Shown here piece by piece: positions 38,919 to 47,543 of a DNA stretch of 64,000 nt. The stretch is from Streptomyces longisporoflavus (lineage in GTDB: Bacteria > Actinomycetota > Actinomycetes > Streptomycetales > Streptomycetaceae). Numbering within the stretch: position 1 is the stretch's first letter; each line of letters starts with the position of its first letter. Position numbers and translations under genes: made by a program. A model generated the notes under the pieces. That model made no database searches. It saw nothing but the letters and a program-made list of their open reading frames with translations, and was not told where the DNA came from. The DNA is taken from the NCBI RefSeq assembly GCF_014649775.1, contig NZ_BMTR01000002.1, positions 543,996 to 607,995 of the forward strand, written 5' to 3'.

Positions 38919-40562
38919 ATGACCGATGGGTACGCGGACACGATTCTGGTGGGCGGGCCGGTCAGGACGGCGTCGGGCTGGTCCGAGGGGCTCACCGTGC
39001 GCGCCGGTGTCATCGAGACCGTCGGCAGCCGCGAGGAGGTGCTGCGCCGGCGAGGCCCGGCCACGCGCGTCCACGAACTGGCCGGCGACACCGTTCTGCC
39101 GGGCCTGCACGACCTGCACGTTCACCCGGTCTACGCCGGAATCCGCGAACGCCGCTGCAAGGTCCCGCAGGGTTCGGGCCTGGCCGACACCCTGCGCATC
39201 GTGGCCGAGCACATAGCCCGGGCCGCCCCCGGCACCTGGGTGCTCGGCGGGCAATGGGACGCGTCCGCGCTCGGCGCCACCCCGAATCGCGCCATGCTCG
39301 ACGCCGTCGCCCCCAGCAACCCGGTGCTCCTGGAAGACACCAGCGGCCACAGTTCCTGGGCGAACAGCGCGGCACTCGAGGCCGCCGGGATCGGCCCCGG
39401 CACACCGGACCCGGCAGGCGGCTTCTTCGAGAGGGACGGCGCGGGCAGTCCGAGCGGCTTACAACGCGAGACCGCCGCCGATCTGCTCGCCGCCTCGGCC
39501 CCCAAACCGGCCGACGAGGAGGTCGAGGCGGCCCTGGAGTGGGCCCTCGGAGAAATGCTGTCCCACGGGATCACGTCGTTCACCGAAGCCGCGATCGGGT
39601 TCACCGCGGGACCGCGGGCCGAGCTGCGCGCCTACACCCGCCTCGCCGCGCGCGGAGCCGTCCGGCAGCGGGTGCGCCTGTGTCTCGTGTGGTCCCCCTA
39701 CGACCCCGCGTGCGAGGACTTCATCGCGGCACGGAACCTCTACGCGAGCGAGCATATCGCGCCCGACTGCGTGAAGATCTTCCTCGACGGAGTGCCGACC
39801 GACAGCCACACCGCGGCAATGATCGAGCCCTACCAGGACACGGTGGCGGGACGGGACGACGGAGCCGGCCGGCACGGGATGCTCGCGATCGCGCCGGCCG
39901 TCCTCGACATGGCGGTGACCCGGTTCGACCGGATGGGCATCACCGTCAAGTTCCACGCGGTGGGCGACGCGGCGGTCAGGGCGGCACTGGACGCCATCGA
40001 GGCCGCCCGCACGGCCAACGGGCCCGGCCCGTACATGCACAACGTCGGCCACTGCACCTTCGTGGCGCGGGCCGACATCGAGCGCGCCGCACGCGTCGGC
40101 GCGACGTTCGAGGTCTCTCCCTATCTGTGGCGGCCCTCCCCCATCTGCTCCGACATCGCCGCCGCCGTCGGCCCCCTGGCGATCGAACGGGTCTGGCCGG
40201 TGCGCGAGATGCTCGAAGCCCGCGCCCTGGTCGTGCCCGGCTCGGACTGGTGCGTCGTGCCGTCGGTGAATCCGTGGTCCGCCATCGAAACGCTCGTCAC
40301 CCGCCAGGAGCCGGGCGGCAGCGCCGACAGTTTCGGCGCGTCCCAGGCCATCACTCTGGAGCAGGCCTTCGACCTGTTCACGGTCAACGCCGCTCGCCAG
40401 GAGGGCATGGCGCACCGCGTCGGGCGCATCGCACCGGGCATGCTCGCCGACCTCGTCGTCGTCGACCGGAACCCCTTCGAAGCGAAGATCACCCGGGTGC
40501 ACGACACCAAGGTCAGGACGACGTTCGTCGAAGGGGAGCCGGTCTACGGGGCGGGGTCCTGA
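38919..40562 (+). CDS. Amidohydrolase family 3 protein (YtcJ-like)
   Basis: 547 residues from ATG 38919 (GGTGGAG four bases upstream). Metal-dependent amidohydrolase: VLPGLHDLHVHP (HxH), GSGLADTLRIVAEHIARAAPGTWVLGGQWD, DTSGHSSWANSAALEAAGI, LDGVPTDSHTAAMIEPY, VKFHAVGDAAVRAALDAIE (metal His), HCTFV and SDWCVVPSVNPWSAIETLVTR, with the C-terminal EQAFDLFTVNAARQEG and GMLADLVVVDRNPFE. This matches the YtcJ/N-substituted formamide deformylase group. The substrate is unknown; coupling with an SDR suggests catabolism of an amide or ether. Its stop is one base from the convergent GH43 stop. Confidence 0.92.
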   Translation: MTDGYADTILVGGPVRTASGWSEGLTVRAGVIETVGSREEVLRRRGPATRVHELAGDTVLPGLHDLHVHPVYAGIRERRCKVPQGSGLADTLRIVAEHIARAAPGTWVLGGQWDASALGATPNRAMLDAVAPSNPVLLEDTSGHSSWANSAALEAAGIGPGTPDPAGGFFERDGAGSPSGLQRETAADLLAASAPKPADEEVEAALEWALGEMLSHGITSFTEAAIGFTAGPRAELRAYTRLAARGAVRQRVRLCLVWSPYDPACEDFIAARNLYASEHIAPDCVKIFLDGVPTDSHTAAMIEPYQDTVAGRDDGAGRHGMLAIAPAVLDMAVTRFDRMGITVKFHAVGDAAVRAALDAIEAARTANGPGPYMHNVGHCTFVARADIERAARVGATFEVSPYLWRPSPICSDIAAAVGPLAIERVWPVREMLEARALVVPGSDWCVVPSVNPWSAIETLVTRQEPGGSADSFGASQAITLEQAFDLFTVNAARQEGMAHRVGRIAPGMLADLVVVDRNPFEAKITRVHDTKVRTTFVEGEPVYGAGS

Positions 40563-40563
40563 G

Positions 40564-41925
40564 CTAGGCCTTGCGCCGCGCGTACAGGCGGTTGCCCTTC
40601 GGTCCCGTCCACTCCACGCGTACGACGCCGGCCACCGCCGCGTCATCGACCCGGGACGGGTCGGCCCAGTAGCCGAAGGCCGGGTTGCGGAAGAAGGTCG
40701 CCCACAGGTCGCCGTCGCGGTCCCTGAAGAAGTTGTTGTGCCCGGCGCCCACGCCCGCGGTCCAGCGTTCGGAGTACGGGCCCTCGAAACGGTCGGCGAC
40801 GGCGACGACCGCGTCGTACTGGTACTGGGTGCGGCCCGGGCCCCCGACGTCGTAGGCGTAGCGGGTGCCGCCGTCGGTGTTGGTCGACGTACGGTCCCAC
40901 GCGGCGTGCAGCAGGTAGTACTTGCCGCCGTGCTTGAAGACGTAGGCGCCCTCCAGGTACGGCTCGGGCGTGTACGGGGTCTGCCGGAACGCCGGGAGGT
41001 TCGTCGTCGGGACGATGTCCTCCATGTCCTTGCGGAACTTGGCGTAGACGTGGTTGTGCAGGACCAGCCAGGCGTCGGAACCCTCGGTGTAGAGGCTGCC
41101 GTCGATGTGGTGGTACGCGCCGGGCTCGATGAAGGAGGGCCCGCCGATGAACGAGTCACCGAAGGGCTTGTCGTGGTTCCCCTCGACGAGACGGTAGGGG
41201 CCCTCGACCCCGGCGTCGCTCACCAGCATGAACGAACCGACCTTCTTGGAGTGATCGCCCATGCACGCCACGAGATACCACTTGCCGCGGAAGTAGTGCA
41301 GTTCGGGCGCCCACGCGTTGCCGCGCTTGCCGAACCGGCCGTCGTCGTACCAGTACTCCTGCCAGGGGGCGACGACCGTGCGGCCGCGGCGGTTCTCCCC
41401 GACGAACTCGGGTGACCAGACCTTTCCGCGTTCGGCGCCGGGCCGGATCCGCTTGGTGTCGGCCAGCTTCCACGGGCCGTGGACGGACCGTGCCGTCCAC
41501 ACGAAGATGCCGTCGTTCCAGGGGCCTGCCGCCGTGAGGCCGGGCACGCGAGTGGTGCCGGTGGCGACGTAGAGCGGACGGCCGTCGACGACGAAGCAGT
41601 TGACGTAGGTGTCGCGCATCCAGACCCGGCCGAGCTCCTTGTCGCGGGGCCGGAGTTCGAGGGGCAGCACGAAGGAGTTGTCCTCGCGCGGCCACAGATC
41701 CTCGCGAACGTCCGCCAGGCCGTACGGTTCGGGGTCGGGCCAGTTCGCGGGATACCGGTGCTTGGCCGCGGCCCCGGCGGCATCGGCGGTCTCTGCCTTC
41801 CCGGCAGCCCCGGCGGGCTGCGCGTGGGCCGCGTCCGCGGGCAGCGCCGCCGCGCCCACGGAGCCCGCGAGGCCGGCAAGGACGGACCGGCGGGCGAAGT
41901 TCGCGTCGTGCACGGGCCTGGTCAT
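40564..41925 (-). CDS. Secreted glycoside hydrolase, GH43-like, Tat-exported
   Basis: 453 residues. ATG 41925 follows AAGGAG and lies three bases beyond the sulfatase stop. N-terminus NFARRSVLAGLAGSVGAAALP is a Tat signal (~35). The rest is a five-bladed propeller of clan GH-F: DPEPYGLADVREDLWP, WSPEFVGE, AWAPELHYFRGKWYLVACMG (APELHY block), YHHIDGSLYTEGSDAWLVLHNH and YLEGAYVFKHGGKYYLLHAAW (the Glu of the LEGAY block is a plausible acid). Family members cleave arabinan, xylan or galactan side chains. Co-transcription with a sulfatase suggests a sulfated plant or algal polysaccharide, which is inference. Confidence 0.87.
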   Translation of the reverse strand: MTRPVHDANFARRSVLAGLAGSVGAAALPADAAHAQPAGAAGKAETADAAGAAAKHRYPANWPDPEPYGLADVREDLWPREDNSFVLPLELRPRDKELGRVWMRDTYVNCFVVDGRPLYVATGTTRVPGLTAAGPWNDGIFVWTARSVHGPWKLADTKRIRPGAERGKVWSPEFVGENRRGRTVVAPWQEYWYDDGRFGKRGNAWAPELHYFRGKWYLVACMGDHSKKVGSFMLVSDAGVEGPYRLVEGNHDKPFGDSFIGGPSFIEPGAYHHIDGSLYTEGSDAWLVLHNHVYAKFRKDMEDIVPTTNLPAFRQTPYTPEPYLEGAYVFKHGGKYYLLHAAWDRTSTNTDGGTRYAYDVGGPGRTQYQYDAVVAVADRFEGPYSERWTAGVGAGHNNFFRDRDGDLWATFFRNPAFGYWADPSRVDDAAVAGVVRVEWTGPKGNRLYARRKA

Positions 41926-41928
41926 CAG

Positions 41929-43440
41929 TCAGATCTCCTTGGTCGTGGTGGCCGTCGCGGGCTCGTCGGTCTCGAAGGCGGAAAGCGTGGTGTCGTAGTC
42001 CGTCTCGACGTCGTACATCGGCGTCATCCAGTGGTAGAAGTTGTCGCCGCGCTCGCGGAGCAGGTCGTAGAGGCGTTTGGTGAGCTCCGCGCGGATGTCC
42101 CGCATCTCGGGGTGGTCGTGGCGGTTGTGCAGCTCGTCGGGGTCGGCTTCGAGGTCGTACAACTCGTTGCGCGACTCGGGGTTGATCACCAATTTGTGGC
42201 GTCTGGTGCGCAACATCCTTTGCGGGCAGGGGAAGTGATGGCCGTGGAACTCGGCGAGATGGTGCTCGGCCCACCGCGGGCGCTCGCCGCGCACGAGGGG
42301 CAACAGGCTGCGGCTGTCCACGGCCGGCTCGGTCTTGCTGCCCGCCAGGTCGAGGATGGTGGCGGTGCAGTCGGTGAGCGAGACGAACTCCTCGCGCACC
42401 TGGCCCCTCGGGGCGCCGGGGACCTTCAGCAGGCCGGGGATGCGGTAGATGTCCTCGTACATCGCGGGGCCCTTGTCGTGCAGCCGGTGGGAGCCGGTGA
42501 ACTCACCGTGGTCGGCGGTGAAGAAGACCGCCGTTCTCTCCTCTAGGCCCAGCTCGCGCACGGCGTCGAGGATGCGGCCGATCTGCTCGTCGACGAGCGT
42601 GACGTAGCCCCAGTAGACGGCGATCAGCTTCCGCGTCTCCTCCAGCGGCATGGTGTCGAAGGCCCACAGCTTGCTGTAGTTCCGCTGGACGGCCGGTTTC
42701 GCCGCGAAGGTCTCGCTGACGGAGGCGGGCAGTTCGACCAGGGCCGGGTCGTGCATGTCGTAGTAGGCGTCCGGCAGGATGTAGGGCAGGTGCGGGCCGA
42801 AGAAGTGGGTGGCCAGGAAGAACGGCGCCCCCTCTCCGTGGTCCTCCCGCGCGGCGAAGCGGCGGAGCATCTCGATGGCACGTGTGGCCAGGTAGTACTC
42901 GAAGGTGGCTTCGACGGGCTGGTGGAGGCGGGCCGCGAGGAGGTTTCCGGGGCTGCCGTTGGGTGTGGTGCCCCGCACCGGGTCCGTGATGCGGTACGGG
43001 GGCAGGCCGTTGTCCGCCAGGTAGGCGAGGTAGTCGGGGTGGTCCACCGGGTTGTGCCAGCCGGCCAGGTCGGGGCCCTCGAAGCCGTAGTCGGCGGCGG
43101 TGCGCCGCACGCCGCCGTGCCACTTGCCGAGCAGGCCCAGGTTGTAGCCCTCGGAGCGCAGTTGCTCGGAGAAGGTGAACTGGCCCTCGGAGAGGTCCTC
43201 CAGATAGCCGACGTTGCGCTCGTAGTTGGCGAGGAGTTTATGGCGGAAGGGGGCCGCCCCGGTGAGCAGGCTGGCGCGGGCCGGGGTGCAGATCGCGGTG
43301 GGGGTGTAGAAGCTGTCGAAGCGTGTGCCCTCGGCCGCGAGCCGGTCGAGGTGCGGGGTGTGCGTGTGCGGGTTGCCGTACGCGCCCAGGGTGTCCACCC
43401 GGTGCTGGTCGGTCATCAGGAAGAGCATGTTGTGGCGCAC
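41929..43440 (-). CDS. Type I sulfatase (formylglycine)
   Basis: 503 residues. NMLFLMTDQHRVDTLGAYGN binds the metal; CTPARASLLTG carries the CxPxR sequence whose Cys is matured to formylglycine; LGLLGKWHGG, FTADHGEFTGSHRLHDKGPAMYEDIYRIPGLL and a C-terminal ELYDLEADPDELHN complete the family. GTG 43440 is used because GAAAGG lies 6-7 bases upstream and the product starts right at the conserved strand; an in-frame ATG at 43482 adds 14 residues. No signal peptide, so it may act inside the cell on imported sulfated sugars. It heads an operon with the secreted GH43 and is divergent from a ROK regulator. Confidence 0.93.
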   Translation of the reverse strand: MRHNMLFLMTDQHRVDTLGAYGNPHTHTPHLDRLAAEGTRFDSFYTPTAICTPARASLLTGAAPFRHKLLANYERNVGYLEDLSEGQFTFSEQLRSEGYNLGLLGKWHGGVRRTAADYGFEGPDLAGWHNPVDHPDYLAYLADNGLPPYRITDPVRGTTPNGSPGNLLAARLHQPVEATFEYYLATRAIEMLRRFAAREDHGEGAPFFLATHFFGPHLPYILPDAYYDMHDPALVELPASVSETFAAKPAVQRNYSKLWAFDTMPLEETRKLIAVYWGYVTLVDEQIGRILDAVRELGLEERTAVFFTADHGEFTGSHRLHDKGPAMYEDIYRIPGLLKVPGAPRGQVREEFVSLTDCTATILDLAGSKTEPAVDSRSLLPLVRGERPRWAEHHLAEFHGHHFPCPQRMLRTRRHKLVINPESRNELYDLEADPDELHNRHDHPEMRDIRAELTKRLYDLLRERGDNFYHWMTPMYDVETDYDTTLSAFETDEPATATTTKEI

Positions 43441-43527
43441 GGAGGGCCTTTCGGATCGGTCGGTCCGGCTTCCGGCACACATCGACTTCGGCCAGATGCC
43501 GTGCGACGCATGCTCCGACCCGGCGAT

Positions 43528-43556
43528 GATTTAAGTCAAGGGTGCGTACTTAAATC
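43528..43556. promoter_or_regulatory. 9-bp AT-rich inverted repeat, candidate operator of sulfatase/ROK promoter
   Basis: GATTTAAGT (43528-43536) and ACTTAAATC (43548-43556) are exact complements with an 11-bp spacer (20 bp centre to centre), in the divergent promoter between the sulfatase and ROK genes. Such AT-rich arms stand out in this GC-rich DNA. Confidence 0.68.
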
Positions 43557-43681
43557 GCGTCGAGCTGATCGAGGCGGGGAGCTCCGGGTGCACTCGCGCC
43601 GTCCGCGCCAGCAGATCACGGCGTTTCCGGTGCGGCGTTTCCTGTGACACGGCGCTCATATGAACAATTTGTTTCGACTCA

Positions 43682-43710
43682 TTGACGAAAATACTCGGCG
43701 CTCACATGCT
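43682..43710 (+). promoter_or_regulatory. Candidate promoter of a leaderless ROK transcript
   Basis: TTGACG (43682-43687), 17-bp spacer, then CATGCT (43705-43710). Transcription would start at about 43717-43718, coinciding with the ATG at 43718. The inverted repeat TTTCG-N9-CGAAA (43675-43691) overlaps the -35. Confidence 0.5.
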
Positions 43711-43717
43711 GTCCTGC

Positions 43718-44899
43718 ATGCACGAACACGACGGCCCGCTGACGCGACTCCGACGCAGCCACGAGCAAGCGGTTCTCGAGCTGCTCCGCAAGCACGGCCC
43801 CCTGAGCCGCGCCGAGTTGGGCGACCGCAGCGGCCTGTCCCGCACCACGCTCCACGACATCGTCGCCGGGCTCGTGGGCAACGGCTCCGTGGTCGTCGCC
43901 ACCCCGCACGTCGAGGGGCGCAAGCGCGGCCGTCCGGTGGAGAAGCTCAGCCTCAACCCGGCCGCCGGCGAGGCGGTCGGCATCGACTTCGCGCGCCGCG
44001 CGGTGCACGTCGCGGCGGTCAACTTCGCGCACGAGGTGATCGGTTCGGCGAGCGAGGCGCATGCCGCGGATCTGTCCTGGCCCGAACGGATCGACATCGC
44101 GGAACGGCTGCTCGCCGCCTCGGGCGCCGTCCACCTCGACGCGCTCAGCGCGATCGGCGTCGGCGTGGTCGGCCCGATCACCGACCCGGGCAGCGAGAAA
44201 GCCCGTGCGCGGGGCACCGACGGCCTGCCGGACCTGCTGCGCAAGCGGTTCGGCGTGCCGGTGCTCCTGGACAACAACACCCGGCTCGCGGCACTCGCCG
44301 AAGCGGTATGGGGCGCCGCCGCGGACAGCAGTGACGTGCTCTACCTGCGGTTGTCACACGGCGTCGGCGGCGGCCTCGTCGTGGGCGGCGCGCTGCACCG
44401 CGGCCGCAACGGCCTGTCCGGCGAGTTCGGGCACATCACCGTGGACCCGGCGGGCAGACCGTGCGAGTGCGGCGGGGCCGGCTGTCTGGAGACCCGGGCC
44501 TCCCTCGACGCGGTCCTGTACCGCTACCGCGAAGCCGGGGGGCGGGCCGACGGCCTCGCCGCTTTCCTCGACGCCGCCGCGGTCGGCGAACGATCGGCCC
44601 TGGACGTCCTGGAGCGCGTCGGCGTCGACATCGGCGGGGTGCTCGCCGCGGTCTGCCAGGCCGTCGGCCCGGGCGTCGTCGTCGTCGGCGGCGAGCTGGC
44701 GGAGGCAGGACCCGCCCTGCTCGGACCGGTCGAACGGGCTTTGCGCGAACAGCTGATGCCGATGGCCCGCCCGCACGTGGACGTACGGCGCGCGACGCTC
44801 GGCGAGACCGGCAGCGCGCTGGGCGGCATCGCCCTCGTTCTCCATGAATCCCCTCTGCTCTCCCACTATCCGCGGCCCGACTCCGAGGAGAACGCGTGA
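43718..44899 (+). CDS. ROK-family transcriptional repressor
   Basis: 393 residues. HTH (MarR-like winged helix: LELLRKHGPLSRAELGDRSGLSRTTLHDIVAGLVGNG) then the ROK/actin-ATPase fold: AVGIDFARRAVHVAAV, LDNNTRLAALAEAVWGAA, LRLSHGVGGGLVVGGALHRGRNGLSGEFGHITVDP and the zinc motif CECGGAGCLE. ROK repressors of this form bind sugars or phosphosugars and control adjacent catabolic operons, here the divergent sulfatase-GH43 genes and possibly the broken ABC transporter. ATG 43718 is chosen because of the matching promoter spacing; ATG 43706 is also possible. No Shine-Dalgarno sequence is visible. Confidence 0.92.
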   Translation: MHEHDGPLTRLRRSHEQAVLELLRKHGPLSRAELGDRSGLSRTTLHDIVAGLVGNGSVVVATPHVEGRKRGRPVEKLSLNPAAGEAVGIDFARRAVHVAAVNFAHEVIGSASEAHAADLSWPERIDIAERLLAASGAVHLDALSAIGVGVVGPITDPGSEKARARGTDGLPDLLRKRFGVPVLLDNNTRLAALAEAVWGAAADSSDVLYLRLSHGVGGGLVVGGALHRGRNGLSGEFGHITVDPAGRPCECGGAGCLETRASLDAVLYRYREAGGRADGLAAFLDAAAVGERSALDVLERVGVDIGGVLAAVCQAVGPGVVVVGGELAEAGPALLGPVERALREQLMPMARPHVDVRRATLGETGSALGGIALVLHESPLLSHYPRPDSEENA

Positions 44900-44918
44900 A
44901 GCCACCGGCGAGGACCCC

Positions 44919-45625
44919 ATGGCTGTGATCACTCCTGTCGACAAGACCGCCACCGAGGGGCGGCAGCCGCGCCGCTCCCGGCACCGGCCCCTGGTCCTCA
45001 ACGCCGTCGCCGTGGTGGCAGGGATCGCCGCATGGGACGTCGTGGCCGCCCTGGGCCTGGTCTAGAACCTGCCCACGCCGACGGCGGTGGCGCAGAAGGC
45101 AGGAGACATGATCTCCCACGGCACCCTGGCCGCCGACACGCTCGCCAGCCTGCGCCGGGTCTTCATCGGCTACGCCCTCGGCGTCGCCGTGGCCGTCCCC
45201 GTCGGGTTTCTCATGGGCTGGTATCCCGCCGTGCGTGCCCTGGTCGAACCGTACGTCCAGTTCTTCCGCACCATCCCGCCGCTCGCGCTCATTCCGCCGG
45301 CGGTCGTGCTCCTCGGCATCGGCGAGGTGCCGAAGATCGCCGTGATCTTCCTGGCCTCGTTCATGGCCTGCGTGCTGTCCTCCTTCCAGGGCGTCATCGA
45401 TGTCGACAAAACGCTGATCAACGCGGCACGGGTGCTCGGCGCCCCGGACCGCACCATCTTCGCCAAGGTGGTCGTCCCCGCCTCGACGCCGTTCATCCTC
45501 GTCGGCATGCGCATCGGCCCCGGGCCTTCGTGTCCCTGATCACGATCGGCGTGCTCGGGCTCATCATGGACCGGCTCTTGCTGCTGGCCGAGCGACGCCT
45601 CACCGGCTGGCAGGAGCGACGATGA
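44919..45625 (+). pseudogene. Sulfonate/taurine-type ABC permease, amber stop plus deletion/frameshift
   Basis: ATG 44919 begins [29 protein letters not shown], then TAG at 45063-45065. The same frame continues directly with [39 protein letters not shown]..., [28 protein letters not shown] and [42 protein letters not shown], the SsuC/TauC-like permease core including the EAA loop. After VGMRIG about 40 codons are missing and the frame shifts; the last membrane segment ([23 protein letters not shown]) resumes in another frame to TGA 45625. Two independent lesions make inactivation almost certain. It overlaps the ATPase gene by ATGA. Confidence 0.9.
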
Positions 45626-46401
45626 ACAGCAAGATCAGCTTCCGTGACGTGGTGAAGACGTTCCCGCTGAAGGACGCGGCCTTCACCGCCCTCGGCGGGG
45701 TGAGCCTGGACATAGCCGACCAGGAGTTCGTCACCGTCGTGGGTCCCTCCGGCTGCGGCAAGTCCACCCTGATGAGCATGGCCGCGGGACTTCAGGAGCC
45801 CGACTCGGGCAGCGTCCTGGTCGACGGTGCGCCCGTGTCCGGGCCCGGCCCCGACCGCGGGGTCATCTTCCAGCAGTACGCCCTGTTCCCCTGGCTGACC
45901 GTGCGGCAGAACGTGGAGTTCGGGCTCAGGCTCGCCGCCGTACCGGCCGCGGAGCGACGCCGGCGCAGCGATCAGGCCATCAGCCTCGTCGGCCTGAGCG
46001 ACTTCGCCGACGCCCTTCCCAAGACACTGTCCGGCGGGATGAAGCAGCGCTGTGCCATCGCCCGCGCGTACGCCGTCGACCCGCAAGTGCTGCTGATGGA
46101 CGAGCCGTTCGGGGCGCTCGACGCCCTGACCCGGGTGCAGTTGCAGGACCAGCTGCTCGAGACCTGGAGCCAGGAGAAGCGCACCGTCCTCTTCATCACC
46201 CACGACGTGGACGAGGCCGTCTATCTCGCGAGCCGGGTCGTCGTCATGGCCGCGAGGCCCGGCCGCATCCACCGTGTCATCGACGTGGACCTGGCCTACC
46301 CCCGCACCGAGGAGATCCGGCTCTCCCCCGAGTTCCGGCGCATCCGCAACGAGGTGTGGACCTCCGTGTACCACCAGGAGGCCTCGCCCAAGGCCGCCTG
46401 A
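45622..46401 (+). CDS. ABC transporter ATPase, sulfonate/nitrate/taurine type
   Basis: 259 residues, intact. Walker [11 protein letters not shown]-loop [13 protein letters not shown], signature [14 protein letters not shown], Walker [17 protein letters not shown]-loop [12 protein letters not shown]. The HDVDEA block and short C-terminus are those of SsuB/TauB/NrtD. AGGAGCGACG precedes ATG 45622, which overlaps the stop of the ruined permease gene. Without a working permease and binding protein it has no cognate partner here; it could serve another permease or be decaying. Codon use is normal, so the loss looks recent. Confidence 0.93.
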   Translation: MNSKISFRDVVKTFPLKDAAFTALGGVSLDIADQEFVTVVGPSGCGKSTLMSMAAGLQEPDSGSVLVDGAPVSGPGPDRGVIFQQYALFPWLTVRQNVEFGLRLAAVPAAERRRRSDQAISLVGLSDFADALPKTLSGGMKQRCAIARAYAVDPQVLLMDEPFGALDALTRVQLQDQLLETWSQEKRTVLFITHDVDEAVYLASRVVVMAARPGRIHRVIDVDLAYPRTEEIRLSPEFRRIRNEVWTSVYHQEASPKAA

Positions 46402-46474
46402 CGCCCCATCACCTCAGAGTCCCCCCAAGGCGCTTTGCCATACCTGCCCGCGCATCCCCGAGAGGACCTCCCGC

Positions 46475-46636
46475 ATGCCCAGAAGGCCGATCCGGCGGGC
46501 CGCCGTCGCACTGCCCGCCGCGTTCCTGCTCGCGCTCTCCGCCGGCGCCTGCTCCGACAGCGCTTCCGAGGACGACAACACGGTCCGCTTCGGCTACATC
46601 GGTGACTACAACGGTGCCAGCCTCCTCGCGAAGTAG
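46475..46636 (+). pseudogene. Truncated substrate-binding lipoprotein of the same ABC system
   Basis: ATG 46475 (GAGAGG upstream) encodes 53 residues: a lipoprotein signal (MPRRPIRRAAVALPAAFLLALSAGAC, lipid Cys at ~26) and the first strand of an SsuA/TauA-like receptor (TVRFGYIGDYNGASLLAK), then TAG. A normal protein would continue another ~280 residues from GASLLA. Only 24 bp separate this stop from the convergent aldo-keto reductase stop, so the rest of the gene was deleted at about 46630-46660. Confidence 0.82.
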
Positions 46637-46660
46637 CCGGTGCGGCGGTGTCCGCGGTGC

Positions 46661-47488
46661 TCAGCCGTTGAAGGTGTCCGGGTCGGGGCCGACGCGCTCG
46701 TCGCGGTTCAGGGCGGAGATCTCACCGACGTCGCCCTCGCTGAGTTCGAAGTCGAAGATGTCGAAGTTCTCCTCGATGCGCTTCTGGGTCACCGACTTGG
46801 GGAAGACGATGTCGCCGCGCTGGATGTGCCAGCGCAGGGTGACCTGCGCTGGCGTCTTGCCCTCCCGCTGCGCGATGCGGTTGATCGTCGGGTCGTCGAG
46901 CACCTTGCCCTGAGCGATGGGCGACCAGGCCTCGGTGGCGATGTCGTGCTCGGCGCCGAAGGCCCTGACGTCGTCCTGGGTGAGGTAGGGGTGCACCTCG
47001 ATCTGGTTGACCGCGGGCACCACATCGGTGTTCTGCAGCAGCCGGTTCAGGTGATTGGGCTGGAAGTTGGAGACTCCGATGGCCTTGGCGCGGCCGTCGC
47101 GGTAGATCTCCTCCAGGGCTTTCCAGGTCTCCACGAAGTCGCCCTTGCCGGGCAGCGGCCAGTGGATGAGGAAGAGGTCCAGGTAGTCGAGTCCCAGCTC
47201 GTCCATGGTGCGGTCGAACGCCTTGAGGGCGTCGTCGTGCGCATGGGCGTCGTTGTTGAGCTTGCTGGTCACGAAGATGTCGGAGCGGTCGACGCCGCAG
47301 TCGCGCACCGCCTGGCCGACCTCCTTCTCGTTGCCGTACATCTGCGCCGTGTCGATGTGCCGGTAGCCGGCCTCCAGTGCGGCCAGCGTCGTCTCGCGGG
47401 TCTCCTCCGGCTCGATCTGGAAGGTGCCGAAGCCGAGCTGGGGGATCTGCACTGCGTTGTTGAGGGTGATGGCGGGTACTGCGCTCAC
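46661..47488 (-). CDS. Aldo-keto reductase (2,5-diketo-gluconate-reductase-like)
   Basis: 275 residues; GTG 47488 with AAGGAG upstream. (beta/alpha)8 AKR with the catalytic tetrad: Asp in GYRHIDTAQMYGNE, Tyr in the same block, Lys in IFVTSKLNND and His in DLFLIHWPLPG. NADPH-binding residues follow in FPKSVTQKRIEENFDIFDFEL. Likely reduces small aldehydes or ketosugars with NADPH. It is 55 bp downstream of the aldehyde dehydrogenase gene on the same strand, so the pair could detoxify or interconvert aldehydes. Confidence 0.94.
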   Translation of the reverse strand: MSAVPAITLNNAVQIPQLGFGTFQIEPEETRETTLAALEAGYRHIDTAQMYGNEKEVGQAVRDCGVDRSDIFVTSKLNNDAHAHDDALKAFDRTMDELGLDYLDLFLIHWPLPGKGDFVETWKALEEIYRDGRAKAIGVSNFQPNHLNRLLQNTDVVPAVNQIEVHPYLTQDDVRAFGAEHDIATEAWSPIAQGKVLDDPTINRIAQREGKTPAQVTLRWHIQRGDIVFPKSVTQKRIEENFDIFDFELSEGDVGEISALNRDERVGPDPDTFNG

Positions 47489-47543
47489 GGTGGCTCCTTG
47501 TGTTGCCGTATTGCTTGTTGCCGTATGTCTTCCCTGCGCCGGT

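Noticed and set aside
37884..39350. 488-codon minus-strand open frame opposite the SDR and amidohydrolase
   Set aside because: Antisense of two well-supported genes; no family resemblance and typical high-GC shadow composition.
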